Shown: in pieces, positions 28,247 through 36,409 of the stretch
How the letters are laid out: the number at the start of each line of letters is the position of its first letter
Numbering within the stretch: the first letter of the stretch is position 1
Origin: Sediminibacter sp. Hel_I_10
GTDB lineage: Bacteria > Bacteroidota > Bacteroidia > Flavobacteriales > Flavobacteriaceae
Direction of reading: 5' to 3'
Length of the DNA stretch: 64,000 bases
Assembly: GCF_000688335.1 (NCBI RefSeq)
Contig: NZ_JHZX01000001.1
Location: 186,001-250,000, forward strand
The notes under the pieces: generated by a model
Databases searched by the model: none
What the model was told of the DNA's origin: nothing
Seen by the model: only the letters and a program-made list of their open reading frames with translations
Position numbers and translations under genes: made by a program

Positions 28247-29401
28247 ATGATGACCGAAACATCAAAACGAACAAACCATATTCAGTTGGACTCTATACAA
28301 GATGCTATTGCAGATATAAAGCAAGGCAAGGTAATTATTGTAGTTGACGATGAAAACCGAGAAAATGAAGGTGATTTTATCGCGGCTTCAGAAGCGGTTA
28401 CACCTGAGATGATCAACTTTATGGCGAAGTACGGGAGAGGCTTAATTTGTGCCCCATTAACCGAAGATCGTTGTGATGAATTAGATTTGACCATGATGGT
28501 ACAGAACAATACAGTGCTACATCATACCCAATTTACAGTTTCGGTAGATTTGATAGGTCATGGTTGTACCACAGGTATTTCGGTGCATGATAGGGCCAAA
28601 ACCATAAAAGCATTGGTTGATAAGGATACAAAACCTGGAGATTTAGGTCGACCTGGTCATATCTTTCCGCTCAAAGCTAAAAACGGTGGGGTTTTAAGAC
28701 GTACAGGGCATACTGAGGCAGCTGTAGACTTGGCTCGTTTGGCTGGTTTTCAACCTGCAGGAATCTTAGTTGAAATTCTTAACGAAGATGGTACAATGGC
28801 CCGCTTACCAGAACTCACCAAGGTTGCTAAAAAATTCGATTTAAAGATCATTTCTATAGAAGATCTTGTGGCTTACCGTATGGAGCACGATAGCTTAATT
28901 GTTAAAAAGGAGGATTTCAATATTGAAACACGCTTCGGAAACTTTAGATTAAGAGCTTACGAGCAAACTACAAATGACCAAATTCATATTGCACTTACCA
29001 AAGGAACATGGTCTAAAAATGAATCGATATTAACCCGTGTCAACAGCACATTGGTTAACGATGACATCTTAGGTACGCTCACCAATAATGCTGACGAAAA
29101 GTTAGACGATATGTTTAGAGTCGTTAATACTGAAGGTAAAGGAGCCATCTTGTTTATCAATCAACAAGCAGAATCCATGAATCTTTTAAAACGACTATCC
29201 GTACTGAAAAAGAATCAAGTGGAAGGCGAGATTGTAAAAGCCCCGAGAATTGAAATGGACTCCAAAGATTTTGGAATTGGCGCACAAATACTACATGATA
29301 TCAATATTCACAAACTAAAATTAATCTCTAATAGCCAACAGACCAAACGTGTTGGGATTATTGGCTACGGTCTAGAGATTGTAGAATATGTAGGTTATTA
29401 A
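28247..29401 (+). CDS. ribB: 3,4-dihydroxy-2-butanone 4-phosphate synthase with degenerate GTP cyclohydrolase II domain
   Basis: A 384-residue RibBA-type protein. The N-terminal half (residues about 15-215) has the RibB active-site signatures DDENRENEGDF and HTEAAVDLARLAG, making the four-carbon unit of riboflavin from ribulose 5-phosphate. The C-terminal half aligns with GTP cyclohydrolase II through RFGNFRLRAYE and the tail DFGIGAQIL...VGIIGYGLEIVEYV. The zinc region, normally HSECLTGD-x4-LRCDCG, reads VNSTLVND and LTNNADEK. All three zinc cysteines and the catalytic arginine region are gone. This half is probably not catalytic as a cyclohydrolase, so a separate RibA should exist elsewhere. 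Confidence 0.92.
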   Translation: MMTETSKRTNHIQLDSIQDAIADIKQGKVIIVVDDENRENEGDFIAASEAVTPEMINFMAKYGRGLICAPLTEDRCDELDLTMMVQNNTVLHHTQFTVSVDLIGHGCTTGISVHDRAKTIKALVDKDTKPGDLGRPGHIFPLKAKNGGVLRRTGHTEAAVDLARLAGFQPAGILVEILNEDGTMARLPELTKVAKKFDLKIISIEDLVAYRMEHDSLIVKKEDFNIETRFGNFRLRAYEQTTNDQIHIALTKGTWSKNESILTRVNSTLVNDDILGTLTNNADEKLDDMFRVVNTEGKGAILFINQQAESMNLLKRLSVLKKNQVEGEIVKAPRIEMDSKDFGIGAQILHDINIHKLKLISNSQQTKRVGIIGYGLEIVEYVGY

Positions 29402-29613
29402 ACTGAGTATTTTCTGTTTGAAATCCATACTTTAAAATCCAAATACGGATCATGTTATAATTATACCACCAGTTTTTTTTAACTGTTTGGCCTTAATACA
29501 ACCTTAATTTAATCTTTAAATTATAGGCTATATGCCCGATCGTTGTATTGGTTCTACACCTCATTAGATCAATTAAATGAACACTTATATCTATTTTAAA
29601 TTGATCTTAAAAA

Positions 29614-30585
29614 TCAGTCTACAATATTGCCATTCTTATTTTGATAAATTCTTACATAATCAATGGCCATTGTACTTTGCGTATAATCAGAACTGAGTTC
29701 ACCCGCGATACCCCCTAGAGCTATGTTGAGTAACAGATATTGATCCTTATCATAAGGCCATGTCTTGTCATTCTTTACTGCTGGCTGATAGCTGTAAAAT
29801 GCCTCTCCATCAATTAGGAATGTAATTTGGTTAGGCGACCAATTCACACTATACACATGAAACTCATTAGCAACATCATTTAAAACTTGGGCCTTAAAAT
29901 GTATAGTCTCCCCAAAACAACCTTTACATGGCATGTGCAATGCACTATTTACTTGATTTGTTTTCCTAATACCGTGTTCCATAATATCAATTTCACCACA
30001 GTACGGCCAATTGTGGGTGCCGTAGTTTTCGTCCCAATAACCACCATCTTCATTTACATTTTTGCCTAAGGTCCAAATAGCTGGCCAAGTCCCCTCACCA
30101 AAGGGCAGCTTTGCTTTGACATCTACCCTGCCATAAGTAAATGCAAATTTAGAATTAAGACGCGCAGAGGTGTATTGCTTGCTGACGCCTTGATCTGTAA
30201 ACGGTTCTGCAATAGCGGTAATATTTAAAAAACCGTTCTGTACAAATGAATTTTCAATACGGTCTGTATAGTGCTGTTGCTCCCCATTAAACCAACTGCC
30301 TCCAGCCGGTAACTGCGTTTGATGAAACCATTTATTTGGATCAATTGCACCGTCTGTATCAAACTCGTCAGACCATACTAAATCTGCGTAAGTGACGTCT
30401 ATGCTGCTCGTATTATTTGTTGTGATCTTATTATTACGGTCTGGATTATTATGAAGTGAAAAGCTTCCATCCTCAAGTCCCGAAGCGTGGTTTTGGCTAT
30501 CAGAAACATCAAGGGCCTTTTGCTGAGCAAGAGATACCTTAAAAATTAAGATGATTAGTGAAAGAGAATAGTATTGAAATCGCAT
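29614..30585 (-). CDS. Glycoside hydrolase family 16 (laminarinase-type beta-glucanase)
   Basis: A 323-residue secreted protein with an N-terminal signal peptide (YYSLSLIILIFKVSLAQ). The GH16 catalytic signature ExDxxE appears as GEIDIMEH near residue 195, with WPAIWTLG before it and the usual C-terminal MAIDYVRIYQ. It should cleave beta-1,3 or mixed-linkage glucans such as laminarin. No SusC/SusD pair or other polysaccharide genes lie next to it. No sorting tail is seen. Confidence 0.92.
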   Translation of the reverse strand: MRFQYYSLSLIILIFKVSLAQQKALDVSDSQNHASGLEDGSFSLHNNPDRNNKITTNNTSSIDVTYADLVWSDEFDTDGAIDPNKWFHQTQLPAGGSWFNGEQQHYTDRIENSFVQNGFLNITAIAEPFTDQGVSKQYTSARLNSKFAFTYGRVDVKAKLPFGEGTWPAIWTLGKNVNEDGGYWDENYGTHNWPYCGEIDIMEHGIRKTNQVNSALHMPCKGCFGETIHFKAQVLNDVANEFHVYSVNWSPNQITFLIDGEAFYSYQPAVKNDKTWPYDKDQYLLLNIALGGIAGELSSDYTQSTMAIDYVRIYQNKNGNIVD

Positions 30586-30682
30586 GACAATTTGTTTAGC
30601 ATAAAATTATAAATCTCTTTTAATGATTTCTAATTTATGACCTATACAAAACCCCTACAATGCAGTTTTTATTGCTGAAATG

Positions 30683-31876
30683 CTATAAACAGCTTTTAAT
30701 GCATGACACCATTTTACGAGCACGCTCCTGAACTTGTTCTTCCGTCCAAGATAATTTTATAAGACAAGAGATGTTTCGACCTATGTAGTGATCAGACTGG
30801 TCAAAAGTTTTATTTTGAAGTTCTTGTAAACCTTGTTTGACTTCCGAAGCTAAAGGATACAGCGATTTTTGCTCTGATAAATGTTGCCATTTTCTAAAGT
30901 AATGCCAATTGTTATCATAATAATGAAAGCAAACGTCCAGACCGTTTTGTTTAAATGCTGCGGAAACTTTACGAGCAGACTCTAGATCTGGCAAGAAAAA
31001 ATTAAGAAAGGCATAACTTTCTACACCGCCTTTTGGCACCTTTCTAAATGTGACACCAGGCACTCTGGCAATGGCATCACGAAGTAGTGTGTAGTTCTTT
31101 TTTTGAACGGTCAAAAACTCTGGTAAGCGTTTGATTTGTGCCAAGCCAACAGCCGCATGCAGCTCTGAAATTCTAAAGTTATAGCCTAAAAATGGATGCG
31201 TCTCTGCTCCCCTATCGGTCCCCTCATGATCATGACCATGATCACTATAATAATCGGCATGGGTATAGTATTTGGGATTATTGGTAATTACAGCGCCACC
31301 TTCTCCACAGGTAATGGTTTTAACAAAGTCGAATGAAAAGCAACCTAAGTCAGCAATACTTCCCAAAGGCTTTTTATTGTAAGTGCCACCAATAGCTTGG
31401 CAAGCATCTTCTACAAAAATAAGATTATGATGATCACATAAGCTCCTTAAGGCGTCCATGTGCCCCATACTCCCACACATTTGCACTACCATAACCGCTT
31501 TGGTCTTTGGTGTTATGGCCTGTTCTACAGCCTGAGGATCTAAGGTTAAGGTATCATCTATATCTACTAATACTGGGATGGCACCTAACATTAAAATAGC
31601 CTCAAAACTAGCAACAAATGTAAAGGTGGGCATAATCACTTCATCACCTGCTCCCACTCCTGCAGAGGCTAAAGCAACTGAAACCGCAGCAGTACCACTT
31701 GATACCAATTGCGCATGATTTACCTCAAAGGTACATTGAAGTTCTACCTCTAGTTCTTTCGCTTTCCAATGACCGTTACGCATCCCGTCAAAACCGTAGC
31801 GCATTAATACACCACTGTCTAAAACGTCATGAACTTCCTTTCGCTCTAAATCTCCAAATAATTCAAATCCTGGCAT
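30683..31876 (-). CDS. DegT/DnrJ/EryC1/StrS-family PLP aminotransferase
   Basis: A 397-residue sugar-aminotransferase-type enzyme. The PLP Lys lies in FDFVKTITCGEGG near residue 181, with the cofactor Asp in FVEDACQAIGG and the substrate loop around HPFLGYNFRISELHAAVGLAQ. Such enzymes aminate keto-sugars for surface polysaccharides or antibiotics. There are no other nucleotide-sugar genes beside it, so the substrate is unknown. It lies 9 bp beyond the small thioredoxin-fold gene and is probably co-transcribed with it. Confidence 0.9.
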   Translation of the reverse strand: MPGFELFGDLERKEVHDVLDSGVLMRYGFDGMRNGHWKAKELEVELQCTFEVNHAQLVSSGTAAVSVALASAGVGAGDEVIMPTFTFVASFEAILMLGAIPVLVDIDDTLTLDPQAVEQAITPKTKAVMVVQMCGSMGHMDALRSLCDHHNLIFVEDACQAIGGTYNKKPLGSIADLGCFSFDFVKTITCGEGGAVITNNPKYYTHADYYSDHGHDHEGTDRGAETHPFLGYNFRISELHAAVGLAQIKRLPEFLTVQKKNYTLLRDAIARVPGVTFRKVPKGGVESYAFLNFFLPDLESARKVSAAFKQNGLDVCFHYYDNNWHYFRKWQHLSEQKSLYPLASEVKQGLQELQNKTFDQSDHYIGRNISCLIKLSWTEEQVQERARKMVSCIKSCL

Positions 31877-31885
31877 AAGCTAGCC

Positions 31886-32302
31886 TTATAATGTTTCGTT
31901 TAAAAACTCGATAAAAGTTTTAATATTTTGTGGGGTAATTTTATTTAATGGCGTTCCTATCACAGATTGATCATTTGAAGCCAATGCTAAAGCAGGTGTC
32001 GTTTTACTCTTGGTTAAGTGAATGGCCATACGTTTTGCGTACAGGTCACTATCGATATCGAGCTTTAAGAAAATGACTTCGTCTGCCATTGACTTTAGGC
32101 CTTCCCACTGAAAAAATTCTTGCTCCAACAAGCGCAACGCCTCCGAATCTGAACCATCAACAGCAAATACTAATAAAGGTTTGTCTTGAGTTTTAGCAGC
32201 CGTTATTGCAGCTTTGTAATCTGTTAACCAATCTTGCTTATCGGACTGCGCGGAAACGCTTAAAGCGAATACCATCAAAAACATACATACTAGATTTTTC
32301 AT
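31886..32302 (-). CDS. Secreted thioredoxin-fold protein without CxxC
   Basis: A 138-residue protein from the ATG at 32302, which gives a clean signal peptide (MKNLVCMFLMVFALSVSAQ). The body resembles thioredoxin-like proteins (KPLLVFAVDGSDSEALRLLEQEFF, then VIFLKLDIDSD). At the place where WCxxC is expected the sequence reads DGSDSEAL, so the redox cysteines are absent. It is probably a non-redox periplasmic protein; its role is unknown. It is first in a two-gene unit with the aminotransferase, behind a good Bacteroidota promoter. Confidence 0.75.
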   Translation of the reverse strand: MKNLVCMFLMVFALSVSAQSDKQDWLTDYKAAITAAKTQDKPLLVFAVDGSDSEALRLLEQEFFQWEGLKSMADEVIFLKLDIDSDLYAKRMAIHLTKSKTTPALALASNDQSVIGTPLNKITPQNIKTFIEFLNETL

Positions 32303-32346
32303 AAGACTTAAGGGTTTGTGTATTATTAATAATACCATTAATGTAA

Positions 32347-32377
32347 CAAATATAAGCTATTGCTCAGCGTATGCAAA
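32347..32377 (-). promoter_or_regulatory. Promoter of the thioredoxin-fold/aminotransferase unit
   Basis: On the minus strand a TTTG (32374-32377) lies 19 bp upstream of TATATTTG (32347-32354). This is an exact Bacteroidota -33/-7 pair, 45 bp before the ATG at 32302. Confidence 0.72.
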
Positions 32378-32384
32378 GTCTAAA

Positions 32385-33014
32385 TTATATTTCTATGATG
32401 GTGCTTTGGAGGTCTTTTCTAACCTTTTTAAAATCGGCAAACATATCATCCTTGGCCCTAAAGCCTACTGGCAATAACAATACCGATTGTAATTTGTGTT
32501 CCTTTAAGTTTAGAATTTCGTCAAATTGTTGTGGCCTAAATCCTTCCATAGGGCAAGCGTCAATTCCTTCAATAGCACAAACAGTCATTAGATTTCCTAA
32601 AACAATATAGGCTTGATTTACTGACCAATTACGACGCTCTTGAACCGTTTTATCGGCCATCATTTTTTTAAGATCTGCTCTAAAAGGCTTTAATATGGTT
32701 TCGGGAGTGTTTCTAATAGATGCTACGTTTTCAAAATGCTTTTCAACGTCTTGTCCTTCTACATCGTCTTGAATACAGATTACTAATAGATGAGATGCCT
32801 CCAATACTTGTTTTTGAAAAAATGCTTGTTCCACCAATTTTTCACGAATGGCCTTATCCTCTACCACCACTAATTTTATGGTTTGAAGTCCAAAAGAGGT
32901 TGCCGTTAGATTAAATGCCTCCTTAAGCACATGTAATTGCTCTTTGGAGAGTGTTTTGTTGGGATCGAATTTTTTGGTGGCATAGCGCCAACGAAGACGT
33001 TCAATAATGTTCAT
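32385..33014 (-). CDS. Nitroreductase-family NAD(P)H oxidoreductase
   Basis: A 209-residue FMN-dependent nitroreductase-fold protein (RYATKKFDPNKTL at the N-terminus, NQAYIVLGNLMTVCAIEGIDACPMEGF in the middle). Length and motifs fit the NfsB/dihydropteridine-reductase-like branch. It would reduce quinones, nitro compounds or flavins in the cytoplasm. It is transcribed leftwards towards the thioredoxin-fold gene but lies beyond that gene's own promoter. Confidence 0.88.
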   Translation of the reverse strand: MNIIERLRWRYATKKFDPNKTLSKEQLHVLKEAFNLTATSFGLQTIKLVVVEDKAIREKLVEQAFFQKQVLEASHLLVICIQDDVEGQDVEKHFENVASIRNTPETILKPFRADLKKMMADKTVQERRNWSVNQAYIVLGNLMTVCAIEGIDACPMEGFRPQQFDEILNLKEHKLQSVLLLPVGFRAKDDMFADFKKVRKDLQSTIIEI

Positions 33015-33122
33015 TACCTACATTTTTTGCAAAAATAAGGTATGAAATTGGGTTCGCAATCACTTGAATCATAAATAAAAACAATGCTGCGATAAGGATA
33101 GTTTCAAAAAACTTTAAATTTA

Positions 33123-33154
33123 TTTGAAAGAAATAAAAAAGCGTTCTATATTTG
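33123..33154 (+). promoter_or_regulatory. Promoter of tRNA-Ser
   Basis: TTTG (33123-33126) and TATATTTG (33147-33154) are separated by 20 bp, an exact Bacteroidota promoter. It lies 76 bp before the mature tRNA 5' end. Confidence 0.75.
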
Positions 33155-33230
33155 CACCCGCCTAAGGAAATGCATTTTGTTCAATTAGGTTGGTTAGTCT
33201 TCCATAAAAAGGCAAACGCAATAGACACTT

Positions 33231-33315
33231 GGAGAATTGGCAGAGTGGTCGAATGCGGCAGTCTTGAAAACTGTTGAGGGTCACACCTCCGGGGGTTCGA
33301 ATCCCTCATTCTCCG
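33231..33315 (+). tRNA. tRNA-Ser (anticodon UGA)
   Basis: An 85-nt class II tRNA. The acceptor stem is GGAGAAT with ATTCTCC and a G discriminator. The anticodon loop CTTGAAA (33263-33269) has TGA at 33265-33267. A long variable arm and a T-loop GTTCGAATC complete it. CCA is not encoded. A tyrosine recombinase begins 238 bp downstream, so the 3' half is a likely integration target. Confidence 0.95.
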
Positions 33316-33338
33316 CAGAAATTTAATTAATTTCCACT

Positions 33339-33371
33339 AAAGTCCCGTAAACTAAATGTTTACGGGACTTT
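33339..33371 (+). terminator. Terminator after tRNA-Ser
   Basis: A perfect 14-bp stem (AAAGTCCCGTAAAC at 33339-33352, complement at 33358-33371) with a 5-nt loop, followed by TTATTTTTT. It separates tRNA transcription from the integrase gene. Confidence 0.88.
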
Positions 33372-33417
33372 TTATTTTTTGTCTAAATCAAATAAAAACA
33401 TAAAATATCAAATAAAA

Positions 33418-33551
33418 GGTGCGGCATTAGGTGCGTAAAATTTTGACAAAAAATACGCACCGAATTACCCCTTGAATACTACTTGCCAGATGTTTACAAT
33501 CTTTTCCGAAAAAAATATTTTGTACTTTTAATGCGTATAAAACTACGCACC
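33418..33551. repeat. Cluster of five GGTGCGTA/TACGCACC-type sites before the integrase
   Basis: GGTGCGGC (33418-33425), GGTGCGTA (33430-33437), TACGCACC (33454-33461), TGCGTA (33532-33537) and TACGCACC (33544-33551) lie within 134 bp. They form two inverted pairs, and the last ends one base before the integrase ATG. Such arrays fit arm-type recombinase binding sites or an autoregulatory operator. A near-consensus -7 box TACTTTTA is at 33523-33530, next to the second pair. Confidence 0.6.
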
Positions 33552-33552
33552 T

Positions 33553-34764
33553 ATGAATACAAGATTCTCGGTCCTCTTCTATCCTAGAGGAAATGACGTC
33601 GATGCAAATGGAAATGCTCCTATTTATCTAAGGATTACTGTAAATGGAAAACGCAGTGAATTAAGTATAAAGAGGAAGGTATTATTAAAGAAATGGAACT
33701 CTGAAGCTGGAAAAATTCGTGGTACAACATCAGATGTTCGAGAACTTAATAATTACATGGACTCAATTAAAGTAAAAATCAATAAGATTCAACAGACTCT
33801 ATTCGACAATAATGATTTAATCACTTCACAAATAATTAAAAATGCCTATTTAGGCAAGAACGCTAAGCACAAAATGGTTTTAGAAATTTTTCAGTCCCAT
33901 AATAACAAGGTTGAAAAACTCGTTGGCAAAGAATTTGCTGCTGGAACTCTCGAAAGGTATAAAACCGCAAAAAATCATGTTGCTGATTATATAAAACTCG
34001 AATATAATTTAAAAGACATCCCTGTTAAGGATGTTAATCATGAATTTATTTCGGGTTTAGAATATTATCTAAAAACAGTTAGGCATTGTGCTCATAACTC
34101 TGCTGTTAAATATATTACCAATTTTAAGAAAATAATCCGCATTGCTTACGCCAACGATTGGATCCATAAAGATCCTTTCCTGAACTGGAAAGGAAAACTC
34201 AAAATTGTGGAACGTGAATTTCTTATTGAAGAAGAAATACAGAAAATCATAGATCTTGATTTAAAAATGGAGCGTTTGGATCAAGTAAGAGATATTTTTA
34301 TTTTCTGTTGCTTTACTGGTTTGGCGTACGCAGATGTCAAAAAATTAAATAAAGGGGATATTAGCTTAGGTATGGATGGTGAGCAATGGGTCAAGACAAA
34401 ACGTTCAAAAACAGATACCAGAAGTAATATTCCAATTTTGCCTATAGCCAAATCGATTATTGAAAAATATAAAGATAATAGAGTATTAAACGAGAAAGAT
34501 TTGGTTTTACCTGTTTTAAGCAATCAAAAGATGAATGCTTACATTAAAGAGATCGCGACTTTGGCTGGTATTACTAAAAACCTAACCTTTCATTTGGCCA
34601 GACATACTTTCGCAACTACGGTTACGCTTACAAACGGTGTGCCTATTGAATCTGTAAGCAAGATGCTTGGTCACACCAATTTAAAGACGACCCAACATTA
34701 TGCTAAAATTTTGGATATGAAAGTGAGCAAGGATATGGCCATTTTAAGATCAAAATTCAAATAA
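33553..34764 (+). CDS. Tyrosine recombinase (Bacteroidota-type integrase) next to tRNA-Ser
   Basis: A 403-residue site-specific integrase. It has an N-terminal arm-binding domain (FSVLFYPRGNDVDANGNAPIYLRI), a SAM-like core-binding domain (about residues 105-210) and a C-terminal catalytic domain. The box-II HxxR appears as HLARHTF (about residue 345), then GHTNLKTTQHY with the catalytic Tyr near 382. Box I reads FTGLAYADV, so the first catalytic Arg is not at its usual place, as reported for the CTnDOT integrase. It is the only mobile-element protein recognised in the window and would catalyse integration at the tRNA gene. Confidence 0.92.
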   Translation: MNTRFSVLFYPRGNDVDANGNAPIYLRITVNGKRSELSIKRKVLLKKWNSEAGKIRGTTSDVRELNNYMDSIKVKINKIQQTLFDNNDLITSQIIKNAYLGKNAKHKMVLEIFQSHNNKVEKLVGKEFAAGTLERYKTAKNHVADYIKLEYNLKDIPVKDVNHEFISGLEYYLKTVRHCAHNSAVKYITNFKKIIRIAYANDWIHKDPFLNWKGKLKIVEREFLIEEEIQKIIDLDLKMERLDQVRDIFIFCCFTGLAYADVKKLNKGDISLGMDGEQWVKTKRSKTDTRSNIPILPIAKSIIEKYKDNRVLNEKDLVLPVLSNQKMNAYIKEIATLAGITKNLTFHLARHTFATTVTLTNGVPIESVSKMLGHTNLKTTQHYAKILDMKVSKDMAILRSKFK

Positions 34765-35021
34765 AGCTTTTAAGGGCTTTGCATATATAGCAACATATTA
34801 TGAATTTTAAGTTGAACATTTCACCTACTGCTTATAGTGCAAAACACTTCTTATTGAAGATTGGCTTTAAACATATCTATTTCAAAATCTAATATATGAT
34901 TTTAGCTTCTACTTAACGGTTAGACATTGAATCATTAAGGAAACCCTTTTTTTCAATTATCTTTCGGAAATTTCTCGGAAGCTTGAAGTGTTTAATTTTT
35001 AGTCAACGTATTTTAGAATGA

Positions 35022-35121
35022 AAGTTAGTTAATCGCATGTAGGCAGTTACGTTTGTAAGCAACTAAATTAATAAAAGAAAACAAACTAAAGGGAAGAGCC
35101 TAGATGTTCTTTTCAATTTTA
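35022..35121 (-). repeat. Repeat family A, copy 1 (partial), at the 3' end of a CPBP gene
   Basis: The 34765-35121 gap holds no gene. Its right part resembles the left half of the full copy at 55192-55324: AGTTAGTTAATCGCATGTAGG, then GCAGTTACGTTTGTAAGCAACTAA, which pairs in part as a hairpin. The right terminal box is degraded. It lies directly against the stop codon of the minus-strand gene at 35122. The rest of the gap (34765-35021) shows nothing recognisable. Confidence 0.5.
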
Positions 35122-35841
35122 TTAATTGTAAATATAATATACTAATAAAATCGTTGACATATTATAAATGCCATGTGCTACTATTGAAGCGGTCAATCTT
35201 TTTGTTTTTAAGAATAGTAACGTATACATTATAGTGGGAACTAAAATATCAAACCAGGCCAAACTATCATTTGGCATATGACCTAAAGAAAAAATGATAA
35301 TTGATAAAATTGAGGAAATCCAAATACCAGTTTTAGGGTTTTTAAAAACATCTTTTAGAATTTTAATGAAATAACCTCTGTTAAATAATTCTTCCGATAT
35401 TCCCCCACCAATTACACCTAAAGCTATAAAGGAGATTGTACCAACCAAACTTCCGTCGTACATATCTAACATTCCTGCGATATCAGCTCGGTTTGCACCA
35501 CCTGTGTTAGGGATGATCAAAACAAATTGAAGTATAGCCCACAGGGCTCCGAATAAAAGTCCTAAATAGATATCACTTTTAAAGTTGGAACACTCAAGCC
35601 CAATATATTTAAAGTCTTTTCTTAATACTTTGAGTGAAGTGAAAAGTAAAATCAAGATTGATACAAATTGAAACAAAGCTATAAGCAGTAAGTTAATTCC
35701 AATCTTCCCACCGTTTATTTTAGTTACTCCGAAAAATATATCTGGTAATATAAACAAACCGTATCCCATTATAATAGTTAGGATAAAGACAGCCAAAATT
35801 TTTACTCTACCTGGTTTTTTTTGGACGGTTTCTGTCATCAT
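35122..35841 (-). CDS. CPBP-family intramembrane metalloprotease
   Basis: A 239-residue polytopic membrane protein with six to eight hydrophobic segments. The CPBP (CAAX protease/bacteriocin-processing) motifs are present: SEELFNRGYF (EExxxRG), SLGHMPND, and ASIVAHGIYNM with the last His and Asn. Such proteases cleave in the membrane; some give bacteriocin self-immunity, but the substrate is unknown. It stands alone, ending against a repeat A copy, and a second, broken CPBP gene lies 570 bp away. Confidence 0.88.
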   Translation of the reverse strand: MMTETVQKKPGRVKILAVFILTIIMGYGLFILPDIFFGVTKINGGKIGINLLLIALFQFVSILILLFTSLKVLRKDFKYIGLECSNFKSDIYLGLLFGALWAILQFVLIIPNTGGANRADIAGMLDMYDGSLVGTISFIALGVIGGGISEELFNRGYFIKILKDVFKNPKTGIWISSILSIIIFSLGHMPNDSLAWFDILVPTIMYTLLFLKTKRLTASIVAHGIYNMSTILLVYYIYN

Positions 35842-35933
35842 TTTTTTGATTTCTATAATTATGACGACTCAACTTGGCTATTGTTACTCACTAGGAATAG
35901 GTGGCATATTAATTATATCTCATGCCATTTAAT

Positions 35934-36050
35934 AGTTTACACCTAAAAATTACGAGATACACCAACATCCAAAAATCAAAAAAACAAACCTCACTCCCCT
36001 ATCCGGCTCAAATATTTCCCAAAGTAGATCAAGAGTATTTGCAACTATTT
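35934..36050 (-). repeat. Repeat family B, copy 4 (partial)
   Basis: Within the 568-bp gap 35842-36409. Shared segments with the other B copies include GTTTACACC, ACCAACATCCAAA, TCCCCTATC and GATCAAGAGTATTTGCA, in the same order and orientation. The AACTCGTTATA end and the CAGTACTTTGTTGT end are missing. The rest of the gap (36051-36409) shows no gene; it contains a run of AT-rich sequence only. Confidence 0.5.
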
Positions 36051-36409
36051 AAATCGTACTTGGCATGATGTGCTGACGCCTCTGGGGATAATAAAATATA
36101 AACTCATAGAACGAAGGTTGCATAGGTATCAATCGGTTTGATATTTTGGTTTAAAGCTCTTTATTGGGGTTTATTAGTAGGAAACAACTAATTGCTTGAT
36201 GTATTACTAATAGTTGTTGGCATATATTGTAAATAAGAGATAATCCATGATTTTCAAAAATCTTAAATATTTGCATTAACAACTACCGCTGTCTTTTAGA
36301 AACTTTATAATGGCACCTTTTATCCCGTTAGCATTTGGATTAATTTAGGTAATCCATTGTTTAAGCTATGTAAGCATATGGCTAAAACAATTCCTGAACT
36401 TAATCTCGC

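Noticed and set aside
33339-33371. The long hairpin after tRNA-Ser as an attachment-site core
   Set aside because: It is a perfect stem followed by a T-run, so a terminator explains it fully. An attachment core would be expected to overlap the tRNA 3' end.
33553-34764. The recombinase as an integron integrase (IntI) that would drive the cassette-like array
   Set aside because: It has an N-terminal arm-binding domain and the box-I pattern of Bacteroidota element integrases. I see no IntI-type extra helix region, and it lies about 18 kb from the dense part of the repeats.
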